From NCBI RefSeq assembly GCF_004331485.1, contig NZ_SJKD01000004.1, positions 558,001 to 622,000 of the forward strand: a stretch of DNA of 64,000 bases. The letters are read 5' to 3'. This stretch comes from Kribbella capetownensis. GTDB taxonomy: Bacteria > Actinomycetota > Actinomycetes > Propionibacteriales > Kribbellaceae. The translations under genes and the position numbers were made by a program. Numbering within the stretch: position 1 is the stretch's first letter; each line of letters begins with the position of its first letter. The notes beneath the pieces are model-generated. The model saw nothing but the letters and a program-made list of their open reading frames with translations. It ran no database searches and was not told the DNA's origin. Positions 49,692 to 59,291 of this stretch are shown here, piece after piece.

Positions 49692-50668
49692 CGAGCACCC
49701 GCAGGCTTGCCGATGGCAACCATCCGCTGGACCGACCGCTGGGCACGTTCGACAACCTCGGGCGGCAGCTGGATCTCGTCGCGTCCCTCGCGCAGGCACC
49801 GGACCAGCAGCTCCGGGGTGATCATCTTCATGAAGCGGCAGGAGGCCTTCGGGTTGACCGGCAGGAACGTCGTCTGCTGGTTCACCTTGCGCAGTTGGTG
49901 GAGCATGCCGATCTCCGTCGCGACCAGGGCGGTCTTCGCGGTCATGTCACGCGCGGCATCCAGCATGCCGGCGGTGGACAGGATGTGGGTCCGCTCCGCG
50001 GGCAGATCACCCACGCCGGCGAGCCAGATCGCCGAGGACGCGCAGCCGCACTCCGGATGGACCAGGACTTCGGCCGCGGGATCGGCCGCCACCTGGGTGC
50101 GCAGGTCGGCCGCACTGATGCCGGCATGCACGTGGCACTCGCCCATCCAGACGTGGATGTTCTCCCGGCCGGTCTGCCGGCGGACGTGGGCTCCGAGGAA
50201 CTGGTCGGGCAGGAAAAGGACCGGCTGGTCCGCCGGGATCGAGTTCACCACCTCCACCGCGTTCGACGACGTACAGCAGATGTCGGCCTCGGCCTTCACT
50301 GCCGCGCTGGTGTTGACGTAGGCAACGACCGCGGCGCCGGGATGCTGAGCCTTCCAGGCCCGCAGTTGGTCGGCATCGATGGTGTCGGCCAGGGAACAGC
50401 CGGCCCGAGCGGTGGGAATCAGCACGGTCTTGTCAGGGCTGAGCAGCTTGGCGGTCTCCGCCATGAAGTGCACACCACAGAACACGATCGTGGACGCGTC
50501 GGTACCGGCCGCGATACGAGAGAGTGCGAGCGAGTCGCCGACATGGTCGGCGACATCCTGGATCGCCGGTTCCTGGTAGTTGTGGGCGAGAATCACCGCG
50601 TCTCGCTCCCGGGCGAGGCGGCGTACCTCGTCCTGCCAGCTCACTGCCGTGCTCTGCGCAACGGTCAC
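49688..50668 (-). CDS. nadA: Quinolinate synthase
   Basis: 326 residues. The three cysteines that bind the 4Fe-4S cluster are in IVFCGVHFMAETAKL, HPECGCASSA and KASCRFMKMI. AHNYQEPAIQDVADHVGDSL is the NadA N-terminal signature. Condenses iminoaspartate with dihydroxyacetone phosphate. The GTG at 50668 is preferred: AGGAAGG stands eight bases upstream; an in-frame extension to 50752 would run through the operator region. Divergent from nrtR across 70 bp. Confidence 0.93.
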   Translation of the reverse strand: MTVAQSTAVSWQDEVRRLARERDAVILAHNYQEPAIQDVADHVGDSLALSRIAAGTDASTIVFCGVHFMAETAKLLSPDKTVLIPTARAGCSLADTIDADQLRAWKAQHPGAAVVAYVNTSAAVKAEADICCTSSNAVEVVNSIPADQPVLFLPDQFLGAHVRRQTGRENIHVWMGECHVHAGISAADLRTQVAADPAAEVLVHPECGCASSAIWLAGVGDLPAERTHILSTAGMLDAARDMTAKTALVATEIGMLHQLRKVNQQTTFLPVNPKASCRFMKMITPELLVRCLREGRDEIQLPPEVVERAQRSVQRMVAIGKPAGAR

Positions 50669-50717
50669 GACCCGATCCTTCCTGAGGCAGGTTTTCGCTT
50701 CACAGGCGATAACTAGG

Positions 50718-50732
50718 GATGACGGTACCATC
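50718..50732. promoter_or_regulatory. Candidate NrtR operator and nrtR -10 box
   Basis: GATG-N7-CATC (50718-50732) with a GGTACC centre lies in the 70-bp nadA/nrtR divergent region. Its right arm contains TACCAT (50726-50731), which is placed as a -10 box seven bases before the nrtR GTG, so NrtR binding would shut its own promoter and probably that of nadAB. Confidence 0.55.
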
Positions 50733-50738
50733 GGCGAC

Positions 50739-51443
50739 GTGCCCGAAGCCAAGAAAGGTGATCCGGTTAACTTCCCGAGCTATCCCCACGAGGTGCTGGC
50801 CGTGGTGCTGTCCGTCCGCGACGACAGGCTGTGCGTTCTGCTCTGGAAACGCGCCCGGGCGCCGCACCGGGGCCGCTGGGCACTGCCCGGTGGGGGCGTC
50901 GAGCCCGCTGAAAGGCTCCGAGAGGCGATCACCGCTCATCTCGCGGCGAAGGTGGACGTACGCGGTGTCGCGCATCTGGAGCAGTTGGCCACCCACAGTG
51001 CGATCGACCGCGATCCGCGCGCCCGGGTCCTGGCGACGGCCTATCTCGGCCTGGTTCCGTCCGACGAGCGTCCCGATCTGCCGGCCGACACGGCCTGGCA
51101 TCCGGTGGACGACCTGCCGAGTACGGCGTTCGACCACCACTTCTTCATCGACGCCGCGGTCGGCCGGCTTCGGGCGAAGCTGTCGTACACGAACATCGGG
51201 TTCGCCCTGGCCCCGCCCGAGTTCACCATCGCGGAGTTGCGCGACCTGTTCGGCGCGGCGTTGGGCTACGAGCTCGGCGCGACCAATCTGACGCGTGTGC
51301 TGACCCGGCGGCACGTGATCGACCCGACCGATCGCACGGCTCGGCCCGGGCAGTCCGGCGGACGTCCCGCGACCGTCTACAAGTTCGTGGCCCACGAGTT
51401 GACGGTCACGGACCCCTTCGCCGTACTGCGGCCGCCGCGCTGA
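50739..51443 (+). CDS. nrtR: NrtR, Nudix-related repressor of NAD synthesis
   Basis: 234 residues. N-terminal Nudix fold with a decayed catalytic box (GGGVEPAERLREAITAHLAA instead of GX5EX7REUXEEXGU, both late glutamates lost), which fits a sensor of ADP-ribose rather than a hydrolase. The C-terminal winged-helix domain (FTIAELRDLFGAALGYELGA, NLTRVLTRRHVI, then GRPATVYKF) is characteristic of NrtR. Divergent from nadA-nadB, its expected target. The GTG start is leaderless. Confidence 0.88.
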   Translation: MPEAKKGDPVNFPSYPHEVLAVVLSVRDDRLCVLLWKRARAPHRGRWALPGGGVEPAERLREAITAHLAAKVDVRGVAHLEQLATHSAIDRDPRARVLATAYLGLVPSDERPDLPADTAWHPVDDLPSTAFDHHFFIDAAVGRLRAKLSYTNIGFALAPPEFTIAELRDLFGAALGYELGATNLTRVLTRRHVIDPTDRTARPGQSGGRPATVYKFVAHELTVTDPFAVLRPPR

Positions 51444-51465
51444 GCCGGATCGCGCCGACTGTCGG

Positions 51466-52560
51466 TCAGTCCGGCCGGAGCAGATCGCTGGTCGTGGTGA
51501 GCAGCTCGGTGAAGAGCGTCTCGGTGGGAACCGGGGTGGTGCCGGCGACGAGCAGCCGGTTGCTCCCGAGGGCGAGGGCAATGCTGCGGCCTGGGACGAA
51601 GCCCGCCGCGCAACCGACGTACCCGGGATGGCCCAGCACGGTGACGGTCTCGCCGGACAGGTCGAGGCGGTAGCGCCGGAAGCCCAACGCCTCGGACTGA
51701 TCCGGTAATGCCGCGAAGAACTCCCGGGCGACGTCCGGCCGCCAGAGGGCGTCGTGCTCCTCGTAGTCGGCAAGGGCTGTGGCCCAGCGGAGCAGATCGG
51801 GCACGGTCGAGAAGAGGCCGGCATGGCCGGAGACGCCGCCGAAGGCGTGGTAGGAGTTGCCGTCGGCAACTTCCCCGTCGATCGGGTGATGTCGCCAGCC
51901 GGTGAACTCGGTACTGCGGTGTGGCACCGGGTAGGGCTGGCCGGTGTCGAGCATCGTCATCTCGACCCGATCGTCGCGGGCACCGGTCGCGACTGCCTCG
52001 CCGGCGGGGTGGGCGAAGCGGGTGCTGGTCAACCCGAGCGGCGTGGTGACCAGTTCGGCCACGGCCCGCTCCAGATCGTCGCCGAAGGCCGTGGCGATGA
52101 TCCGTCCCAGCAGGATGAAGCCGAGATCGGAGTAGTGACGCTGCCGGCGAGGTTCGTACCGCAGCGGGAGTTCCTCCACCTGGCGGGCAGTGATGTAGAG
52201 GGGGTACCACTCCCACAGGCCGGCTCGATGGAGGAGGAGATCCCGCACCGTCGCGTCGCCGGTGAACTGCGGCAGATGGCGACGTACGGCGGAGTCGAGG
52301 TCGACCAGGCCCGCGGACACCAGCCGGATCAGCGCCGTCGTGGTGGCCACGACCTTGGTGACCGAGGCGAGGTCGTGATGCGTCTCGACGGTCATCGCCG
52401 ACACCCCGTGCCGCACGTCGCCATCCCACCGGACGGTGCGGTGACCGGCACTCACCGACGACTTCAGGCCGGCCGTGTCGATCCCCAGGACGATGCCTGG
52501 GGGAGCCCCGGCACCAGGCTCGGTGACCAGGCGTGCGGCAGTGGCCTGAAGGTCACTCAC
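51466..52560 (-). CDS. Beta-lactamase-fold serine hydrolase
   Basis: 364 residues of the class C beta-lactamase/penicillin-binding family. SxxK is SVTK in HHDLASVTKVVATTTAL, the second motif is YSDLGF, and GHPGYVG takes the place of KTG. No signal peptide, so it may be a cytosolic esterase, amidase or peptidase rather than a lactamase. GTG 52560 has no Shine-Dalgarno but TACGGT lies six bases upstream; a longer form from GTG 52605 is possible. Convergent with nrtR, divergent from the GH84 gene. Confidence 0.8.
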   Translation of the reverse strand: MSDLQATAARLVTEPGAGAPPGIVLGIDTAGLKSSVSAGHRTVRWDGDVRHGVSAMTVETHHDLASVTKVVATTTALIRLVSAGLVDLDSAVRRHLPQFTGDATVRDLLLHRAGLWEWYPLYITARQVEELPLRYEPRRQRHYSDLGFILLGRIIATAFGDDLERAVAELVTTPLGLTSTRFAHPAGEAVATGARDDRVEMTMLDTGQPYPVPHRSTEFTGWRHHPIDGEVADGNSYHAFGGVSGHAGLFSTVPDLLRWATALADYEEHDALWRPDVAREFFAALPDQSEALGFRRYRLDLSGETVTVLGHPGYVGCAAGFVPGRSIALALGSNRLLVAGTTPVPTETLFTELLTTTSDLLRPD

Positions 52561-52566
52561 AACCGG

Positions 52567-52572
52567 ACCGTA
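52567..52572 (-). promoter_or_regulatory. -10 box (TACGGT) for the leaderless serine hydrolase gene
   Basis: TACGGT on the minus strand is followed after six bases by the GTG at 52560. It supports that start over the upstream GTG. Confidence 0.45.
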
Positions 52573-52697
52573 CCCGTCAGGGTCTCGCGACCGCTCCGAC
52601 TTCACCGATCTTGCCTGAAGGTGCCTGCCGTGAGCTCTTGACGAGCAGTTCTGCGCACTGGCTAACTGTCCTCAACCGCCCTGCCTGAGGAGACTCG

Positions 52698-55600
52698 ATG
52701 CGCCTGCTCCGGTCTGCTGTCAGCGTGCTCGCCCTGGTCACGCCCCTTCTGCTGGTGCCACAGGAGGCCGGCGCCGGCCGTCCCGCCACTGTCGCGGTCT
52801 CTCCTGAGCCGCAGCAACTCGTGTCACGTGCCGACGGCTTCCCGATCACCCCGGTGGTCGGCCTCGTCCGGACCTCACGCTCCGATGCGGATGCCGAGCG
52901 CGTCGTACGCCAGGCCCTGAACCGTGCCGGTGTGAAGACCATCCGAACCACGGACGGCAGCGATCCCGGTACGCCGACGACCATCTGGCTGGGTCGCGAG
53001 GCGTCGGTGCTCAGCGACCTGCGGGTCCCGGACAGCACTGGCCTGGCCGCGGAGGGGTACGTGCTCGCAGCCGGTCGCGACCGGCACGACCGCGGCCACG
53101 TGGTGCTCGACAGCGCCGACTCCGACGGCACGTACTACGCCGCACAGTCGCTCGCGCAGTTGATCCAGGCCCGCCCGGGTCGCGACTGGATGCCCGGCGT
53201 CGCCATCCGGGACTGGCCGACGATGCGCTACCGCGGTGCGATCGAAGGGTTCTACGGCACTCCGTGGTCGCAGGCGGATCGCCTGGACGAGCTCAGCTAC
53301 CTCGGTGAGCACCGGATGAACACCTACGAGTACGCGCCGAAGGACGATCCGTACCACCGCGAGCAGTGGCGCGACCCGTACCCGGCGGACAAGCTCGCGC
53401 AACTGGCCGAACTCGTGACCCGCGCGCGGCAGAACAAGGTGGACTTCACCTTCGCGCTCTCGCCGGGCCTGTCGATCTGCTACACCTCGGAGGCCGACTT
53501 CCAGGCGCTGATCGCCAAGTTCCAGGCGCTGTACGACGTGGGCGGCCGATCCTTCAACGTGCCGCTCGACGACATCGACTACAACACCTGGCACTGCGAT
53601 GCGGACAAGGCGAAGTACGGCACGGGCGGCGGTGCCGCGGGCCGGGCGCAGAGCGACCTGCTGAACCGGGTGCAGCGCGAGTGGGTGGAGACGAAGCCGG
53701 ACGTCGCGCCGCTGCAGATGGTGCCGACGGAGTACTACAACGTCAGCGAGACGCCGTACAAGAAGGCGTTGCGGGAGCAGCTCGACAGCGACGTGGTCGT
53801 GCACTGGACCGGGATCGGGGTCGTGCCGCGGACCATCACCGCGACCCAGGCGGCCCAGGCGAAGGCCGTGTTCGGCCACGACATCCTGATCTGGGACAAC
53901 TACCCGGTCAACGACTACGCCGCCGGCAGGCTTCTGCTCGCGCCGTACAGCGGTCGCGAGCCTGCTATCGCAGACCATGTCGCCGGCATCATCTCGAACC
54001 CGATGAACCAGGCGGCGGTGAGCAAGATCGCGCTGTACTCGTTCGCCGAACTCGGCTGGAATCCGGCCAAGTACGACGAGCAGGCGTCCTGGCGTCGCGC
54101 TCTGGCCGAGCGTGCGGGCGGTGATCCGGCGACGGCTGCGGCGTTGCAGGTGTTCGCGGACCTCAACACCTACGACGGTACGTTGCACCCGGACAGTGCG
54201 CCGTCCTTCGGTGCCGCGGTCGATCAGTTCTGGCAGCGGTGGCGATCCGGGCAGCGGGCCGAGGCGATCGCGGGACTGCGGCCACGGGTGACCGCTGTCA
54301 TCGCGGCTCCCGGCATTATTCGGGCGGGTGTCGTCGACCCGGCGTTCGCCGACGAGGCGGAATCGTGGCTCAAGGCAACGGAGTTGTGGGGCCAGGCGAT
54401 GGGGAGCGCCTTGGAGCTGCTCGCGGCTCTGGACGCCGGCGACGGCGCGGCCGCCTGGACCGCACGGCAGCAGATGAGTGGCCTCGTCACCCAGGCGAAG
54501 GCGATCCGGGACAGCCGGTTGCCGCACAGCGGCACCTATCCCCGGATCGGTGAACGGGTGATCGACGAGTTGATCGCCGAAACCGGCCGGGTCCACGACC
54601 GCTGGCTCGGCGTACAGCCGGGTCGCACCGCGACGACGAACCTGGGAACCTACCAGGACAACGAGCCCGCCCGGATGGTCGACGGGGACCAGAACACGTT
54701 CTTCTGGAGCAACGGTGCGCCCGTTCCGGGGTCGGAGATCCGGGTCGATCTCGGCGCGCCGGCGACGCTCGGCGCGATCGAGGTGCTGATGGGTAAGGCC
54801 TCCAGCCCGGACGACTACCTCCATTCGGGGGCGCTGGAATACTCGCTGGACGGCGTCCAGTGGACGGAGCTGACTCGCGCGACGACAGCCGAAGTACGGG
54901 TGACGGCTCCCGCGGGCACGACGGCTCGGTACGTGCGCTACCGCTCGTTGGCTGCGAGCGACTTCTGGCTGGTGGTGCGAGAGTTCTCGGTCGAGACGAT
55001 CGGCGGTACGACGACGACGCTGACGGCACGCGGTACGCCGGCGCCCGCTCCGGGGTCGTCGTACCAGCGCGCGGTGGACGGCAGTCTCGAGACCGCCTAC
55101 GTACCGGTCACCGCGCCCGGTGCCGGCGACGCATTGACGGTCACCTTGTCGTCGCCCAGACAACTCGCGGGTCTCACCGTTCTTCAGCAGTCGTCGGCCG
55201 TCGGCGCGGCGGACGTCGAGGTCCAGGTCGACGGCGCTTGGCAGCGGGTCGGAGCTGTGTCGTCGGCATATGCCGAGGTGGCCGTGGCCGATCTCCGGGC
55301 GGAGGCGGTGCGGCTGGTGTGGAAGAGCGGGACTCCGGCCGTGGCCGAGATCGTGCCGCTGTGGACGGACACGCCACTGGCCGGACTTCGTGTCGGCGAG
55401 AACCGCGCGGACGTGGTCCGTGGCGAGGCGTCGACCTTCGTGGTGGACATCACGGCCGAACGTGGCGTCGACGTGAGCGGCACCCTTCGCGTCGCGCCGC
55501 CCGCAGGGTGGAGCGCGCAACCGGTGAGCACCGGCGTGGTCGTCAAGCGTGGCTTCACCCAGTCGGTACCTGTGAAGCTGACACCTCCCGCCGACGCCGC

Positions 55601-56084
55601 CTTGGCCGACGTGGACATCCCGGTGACGTTCACGTCCGGCTCGACCAGTGTCGAGGCCGTACTGCGGGTCGCCGTACGACCGCGTACCGATGCGACGAAC
55701 GTGGCGCGCGGTCGCCCGGTCGTTGCCTCAAGCATCGAACCCGGTACGTCGTTCTCCGCCGACCTCGCGGTGGACGGGGACACTGCCACCCGATGGGCGT
55801 CTGGATACGACGATGCATCGTGGCTCCAGGTCGACCTCGGTACGCCGACTCGACTCGGGAAGCTCGTGCTGCGATGGGAGGCGGCGTACGGCTCGGCGTA
55901 CAAGGTGCAGGTCTCCGACGACGCGAGCACGTGGACGACCGCGACCGAGGTGTCCGACGGCGACGGAGCGACCGACACGCTGTGGCTCGACACCACCGGC
56001 CGCTACGTCCGCCTGCAGGGTGTCCACCGCGCCACGCAGTACGGCTATTCCCTCTACGAACTAGAGCTCTACCCAGCAACCTGA
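52698..56084 (+). CDS. Secreted multidomain GH84 beta-N-acetylglucosaminidase (hyaluronidase type)
   Basis: 1128 residues. Signal peptide (RLLRSAVSVLALVTPLLLVP, cleavage after about GAGA), a GH20b-like N-terminal domain (about 30-170), and the GH84 TIM barrel (about 175-465) starting with YRGAIEGFYGTPWSQADR. The catalytic aspartate pair is D291-D292 in VPLDDIDYN. A helical segment (about 480-635) is followed by an F5/8-type carbohydrate module (about 645-765), further beta modules including an NEW3-like domain (about 900-985) and a C-terminal F5/8 module (about 990-1128, NVARGRPVVASSIEPG). It uses substrate-assisted catalysis to release GlcNAc from glycans. GAGGAG six bases before the ATG. 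It could feed the amino-sugar locus at 4-13 kb. Confidence 0.9.
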   Translation: MRLLRSAVSVLALVTPLLLVPQEAGAGRPATVAVSPEPQQLVSRADGFPITPVVGLVRTSRSDADAERVVRQALNRAGVKTIRTTDGSDPGTPTTIWLGREASVLSDLRVPDSTGLAAEGYVLAAGRDRHDRGHVVLDSADSDGTYYAAQSLAQLIQARPGRDWMPGVAIRDWPTMRYRGAIEGFYGTPWSQADRLDELSYLGEHRMNTYEYAPKDDPYHREQWRDPYPADKLAQLAELVTRARQNKVDFTFALSPGLSICYTSEADFQALIAKFQALYDVGGRSFNVPLDDIDYNTWHCDADKAKYGTGGGAAGRAQSDLLNRVQREWVETKPDVAPLQMVPTEYYNVSETPYKKALREQLDSDVVVHWTGIGVVPRTITATQAAQAKAVFGHDILIWDNYPVNDYAAGRLLLAPYSGREPAIADHVAGIISNPMNQAAVSKIALYSFAELGWNPAKYDEQASWRRALAERAGGDPATAAALQVFADLNTYDGTLHPDSAPSFGAAVDQFWQRWRSGQRAEAIAGLRPRVTAVIAAPGIIRAGVVDPAFADEAESWLKATELWGQAMGSALELLAALDAGDGAAAWTARQQMSGLVTQAKAIRDSRLPHSGTYPRIGERVIDELIAETGRVHDRWLGVQPGRTATTNLGTYQDNEPARMVDGDQNTFFWSNGAPVPGSEIRVDLGAPATLGAIEVLMGKASSPDDYLHSGALEYSLDGVQWTELTRATTAEVRVTAPAGTTARYVRYRSLAASDFWLVVREFSVETIGGTTTTLTARGTPAPAPGSSYQRAVDGSLETAYVPVTAPGAGDALTVTLSSPRQLAGLTVLQQSSAVGAADVEVQVDGAWQRVGAVSSAYAEVAVADLRAEAVRLVWKSGTPAVAEIVPLWTDTPLAGLRVGENRADVVRGEASTFVVDITAERGVDVSGTLRVAPPAGWSAQPVSTGVVVKRGFTQSVPVKLTPPADAALADVDIPVTFTSGSTSVEAVLRVAVRPRTDATNVARGRPVVASSIEPGTSFSADLAVDGDTATRWASGYDDASWLQVDLGTPTRLGKLVLRWEAAYGSAYKVQVSDDASTWTTATEVSDGDGATDTLWLDTTGRYVRLQGVHRATQYGYSLYELELYPAT

Positions 56085-56098
56085 CCTGTGTCGCGGGG

Positions 56099-56536
56099 TC
56101 AGTCGTCTACTGGTTCCAGGAGGAAGACGGGGAGGATGCGGTCGGTCTTCGTCTGGTAGTTGGCGTAGTCGGGCCATGCCTCGACCGAGCGTGCCCACCA
56201 GAGTTCACGCTCGTCGCCGTTCAGTTCACGGGCGACGAACTCGCTGGTGACGTCGCCGTCCTGCAGTTTGAGCCGCGGTTCCGCTGTGAGGTTGTAGTAC
56301 CAGACCGGGTGTTTCGGTGCGCCACCGAGCGACGCGACCACGGCGTACTGGCCGCCGTGCTCGACCCGCATCAGCGGTACTTTGCGGATCTTGCCGGACC
56401 TGGCGCCTCGCATGGTCAAGAGCACGACACCCTTACCGTGGTCGATCACGGTAGTCGTTCCGGCCTGCTCGATCTTGTCCACCATGTCCGCAACGAACGC
56501 CATCGGACTGGGCGCGTACTCACCTTGAGTTGACAT
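56099..56536 (-). CDS. F420-dependent nitroreductase-family (DDN-like) protein
   Basis: 145 residues. KGVVLLTMRGARSGKIRKVPLMRVEH and GGAPKHPVWYYNL are the conserved blocks of the split-barrel deazaflavin-dependent nitroreductase family, which reduces quinones or nitro compounds with F420H2. Cytosolic or membrane-peripheral. ATG 56536 lies seven bases after TATGCT and lacks a Shine-Dalgarno, so a leaderless start is preferred to ATG 56548, which would lie inside the -10 box. Confidence 0.85.
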   Translation of the reverse strand: MSTQGEYAPSPMAFVADMVDKIEQAGTTTVIDHGKGVVLLTMRGARSGKIRKVPLMRVEHGGQYAVVASLGGAPKHPVWYYNLTAEPRLKLQDGDVTSEFVARELNGDERELWWARSVEAWPDYANYQTKTDRILPVFLLEPVDD

Positions 56537-56543
56537 GTCACCC

Positions 56544-56549
56544 AGCATA
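56544..56549 (-). promoter_or_regulatory. -10 box (TATGCT) for the leaderless DDN-like gene
   Basis: TATGCT on the minus strand, seven bases before the ATG at 56536. It contains the alternative ATG at 56548, which is thereby disfavoured. Confidence 0.45.
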
Positions 56550-56649
56550 CCGATGACACATCACCAATACCACCGATCGCTGCAACTCACCGTAGCTCCG
56601 CCGCGACGTTCGGCGCGCGGCTGATGCCACCTGACTAGTCCGGATTTCA

Positions 56650-56655
56650 TACGCT
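56650..56655 (+). promoter_or_regulatory. -10 box (TACGCT) for the leaderless LuxR-type regulator gene
   Basis: TACGCT ends six bases before the ATG at 56662. No Shine-Dalgarno sequence is present. Confidence 0.45.
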
Positions 56656-56661
56656 TGATGG

Positions 56662-59265
56662 ATGGCTGTACTGCTGGAGCGGGAGGGCGCCATCGCGGCG
56701 CTGGTGGAGCACATAGAGGTGGCTGCCGGAGGCGATGGCCGTCTCGTGCTGCTGAGTGGCGAGGCCGGGGTCGGCAAGACGTCACTGGTTCGGCACGTCG
56801 CTGAACTGGCGCGCCCGCGGACGCGGTTTCTTGTCGGAGCCTGTGATCCATTGGCTACGCCGCGGCCGCTCGGTCCGCTGACGGACATTGTCACGGAGCT
56901 CGGTGCCGGAGTGGAGCGCGCGCTGGAGTCCGCATCATCAGATGCTGCCGGGCCCGGGAACGTCTTCCAGGCGGTGCTCCGCGCGCTTCGGGATTCCGAA
57001 CAGCCCACCATCGTGGTGTTCGAGGATCTGCATTGGGCCGACGGCGCGACGCTGGACCTGGTGCGGTTCCTCGGTCGCCGGATTGCGCGGCTGCCGGCAG
57101 CCCTGGTTCTGACCTACCGCGACGACGAGATCGGGCTGCTGGATCCGCTCGCCGTCATGCTCGGTGACCTCGCTGTTGGTTCCGCCGTTCATCGACTGCG
57201 GCTCGAGCCCCTGACGGTGCGCGGAGTTTCGCGGCTGGCCACGGGGCGGGGCCTCGACGCGGCTGAGTTGCACCGGGTGACGGGCGGGAACCCATTCTTC
57301 GTCGCGGAGGTGGTGCGGTCTGGATCCCTCGGCATTCCGGTCTCGGTTCGCGATGCGGTGCTGGCGCGGATCGCCCGGCTGCCGACCGGTGCGCATCGGC
57401 TGGCTGAGGCTGTGGCGGTGATCGGACCGTCGGCGCCGGTCTCGGTGCTTCAGGCGGTCTTGCGCGAGCGCTGCCATGACGCACTCGAGGCCGTTCCGGC
57501 CAGCGGAGTGCTGCAGGCCAATCCCGGATCGGTTGGCTTCCGGCATGAACTTGCCCGCGCGGCCGTCGTGGGCGCTATTCCGGACTTCCGCCGGATCGAG
57601 CTGCACTCACGGGTTCTGGAAGCGATGCGCGGCTCCGATATTGCGTTGGACGATCTGCCTCACCTCGCCTACCACGCGGAGGAGGCGGGGGACACGACCG
57701 CCGTACGGCTGTTCGGACATCGCGCCGCGTTGCACGCAGCAGCGCTCGGCGCGCATCGCGAAGCGGCGGCGCAGTACGCACGCGTTCTGCGTCACGCGAC
57801 CGAAGCACCGAAGGAAGAACGGGCGGGGCTGCTCGAGGGCCAGGCCTACGCCTTCTACCTCATCAACAGGATTCCCGAGGCAGGACAGGCATGGCTGGAC
57901 GCCGGCGCACTGTGGAACCAGCTCGGAGCCCGCGTGCGGGAAGCTGATGACCTGCGGTGGGCCTCGTACATGCAGTGGTTGCTCGGGAGGAACCCGCAGG
58001 CCTGGGAGGACGGCGTACTGGCTGTCCGGCTGCTCCAGTCCGGGCCTCCGGGAGTTCCGCTGGCCCGGGCCCACGCGAACCTTGCCGAGCAGGCGTGCTT
58101 CGCCTGCGACTTGCCGACCACCACCGATCACGCCCAGAAGGCGATCGCTATCGGCGGAGAGATCGGCGCGCTCGCGGTGGTTGTGCGCGCCCGGTTCCAT
58201 GCAGCGCTGGTTCGAGTGCTGTGCGACGGCACTGGCTGGCCGGAGCTCGAGGCCGCATGGCAGGTCGCACTGGATCACGACATGGTCGAACAGGCGGGGA
58301 TGTTCGGACCAGTCGCGACAGGCGTGGCCGCCGTACATCGCGACTTCGTGCGCTCGGACCGTTATGCCGCCAAGGGCCTGGCCCTCAGTCGTGACCACGA
58401 TCTCGACATGTTCCGGCAGTTCCTGTGGGCGTCACACGCGCTCGGACTCGTCCATCGCGGGCGATGGGACGAGGGCGCTGCCGAGGCGGCCGCCGTCCTG
58501 GAGATGCCGCTCGGCTCGCCGCTCACCCGGATCTTCGCGGCGGTTGCATTGGCGCTCGTCCGCGCCCGGCGTGGCGAACCGGACGCCGAGTCGCTGCTCG
58601 ATGAGGCGCTCACCTACGCCGACCCCAACGATCTGCTTCGGCTCGGTCCTGTCTGGGAGGCGCGGGCCGAGGTCGCATGGCTGTGCGGTGACGATGTGCG
58701 CGCCCAGGACGAGGCACGCCGGGGACTGACGGCCACACATGGCCGGGATCCGTTCCAGGTGGGCTGCGTTGCGCGCTGGATCGGCATTGCCGGCGGCGAT
58801 CCTCCAGCGTTGATCGTGGCAGGGCCGGCAGTCGCTGAGCTCGCCGGGGACTGGCCTGGCGCACGACAGGAGTGGTCACAGCTGGGTTGCCGCTACGACG
58901 CGGCCATTGCGGCGCTGGCCGGTGATGTTCCCGCGCTGACAGAAGCGCTGGAGACGTTCATGTCCCTTGGTGCGCGCCCGGCTGCGGCGAGAGCGAAGGC
59001 GCGCCTTCGGCAGCTTGGAATCCGCTACGGAACCCGAGGGCCCCGAGAGAGCACACGTGCGCACCCGAACGGGCTGACCAGCCGGCAAGTCGAGGTCCTC
59101 GAGTTGGTCAGTGCCGGGCTGAGCAGCCCGAAGATTGCCGCGCAGTTGCACATCAGCCCGAAGACTGTCGAGCACCATGTCGCGGCAATCCTTGCGAAGC
59201 TCGGTGCGCACAGCCGTGCCGAGGCTGTCGCGAAGTACCGTCAGCGGATCCGCCACTCTGAGTAG
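56662..59265 (+). CDS. LuxR-family ATPase regulator upstream of the MACPF cassette
   Basis: 867 residues. STAND/AAA ATPase with Walker A GEAGVGKT at 33-40 and Walker B IVVFEDLHWADG near 117-128; helical repeat region up to about 790; C-terminal LuxR helix-turn-helix (GLTSRQVEVLELVSAGLSSP, KTVEHHVAAILAKLGAHSR). It ends 74 bp before the NNPGN gene on the same strand, with a 12-bp palindrome between, so it is the most likely regulator of the three-gene cassette. The signal that it detects is unknown. Confidence 0.85.
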   Translation: MAVLLEREGAIAALVEHIEVAAGGDGRLVLLSGEAGVGKTSLVRHVAELARPRTRFLVGACDPLATPRPLGPLTDIVTELGAGVERALESASSDAAGPGNVFQAVLRALRDSEQPTIVVFEDLHWADGATLDLVRFLGRRIARLPAALVLTYRDDEIGLLDPLAVMLGDLAVGSAVHRLRLEPLTVRGVSRLATGRGLDAAELHRVTGGNPFFVAEVVRSGSLGIPVSVRDAVLARIARLPTGAHRLAEAVAVIGPSAPVSVLQAVLRERCHDALEAVPASGVLQANPGSVGFRHELARAAVVGAIPDFRRIELHSRVLEAMRGSDIALDDLPHLAYHAEEAGDTTAVRLFGHRAALHAAALGAHREAAAQYARVLRHATEAPKEERAGLLEGQAYAFYLINRIPEAGQAWLDAGALWNQLGARVREADDLRWASYMQWLLGRNPQAWEDGVLAVRLLQSGPPGVPLARAHANLAEQACFACDLPTTTDHAQKAIAIGGEIGALAVVVRARFHAALVRVLCDGTGWPELEAAWQVALDHDMVEQAGMFGPVATGVAAVHRDFVRSDRYAAKGLALSRDHDLDMFRQFLWASHALGLVHRGRWDEGAAEAAAVLEMPLGSPLTRIFAAVALALVRARRGEPDAESLLDEALTYADPNDLLRLGPVWEARAEVAWLCGDDVRAQDEARRGLTATHGRDPFQVGCVARWIGIAGGDPPALIVAGPAVAELAGDWPGARQEWSQLGCRYDAAIAALAGDVPALTEALETFMSLGARPAAARAKARLRQLGIRYGTRGPRESTRAHPNGLTSRQVEVLELVSAGLSSPKIAAQLHISPKTVEHHVAAILAKLGAHSRAEAVAKYRQRIRHSE

Positions 59266-59291
59266 TTGGGGTGCTGCAGAGTCGTTTCTGG

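Noticed and set aside
52875..55520. Very long open frame (881 codons) antisense to the GH84 gene
   Set aside because: Arg/His/Pro-rich translation without motifs; the plus frame has a signal peptide, catalytic residues and domain structure. Long antisense frames are expected in GC-rich codon-biased DNA.
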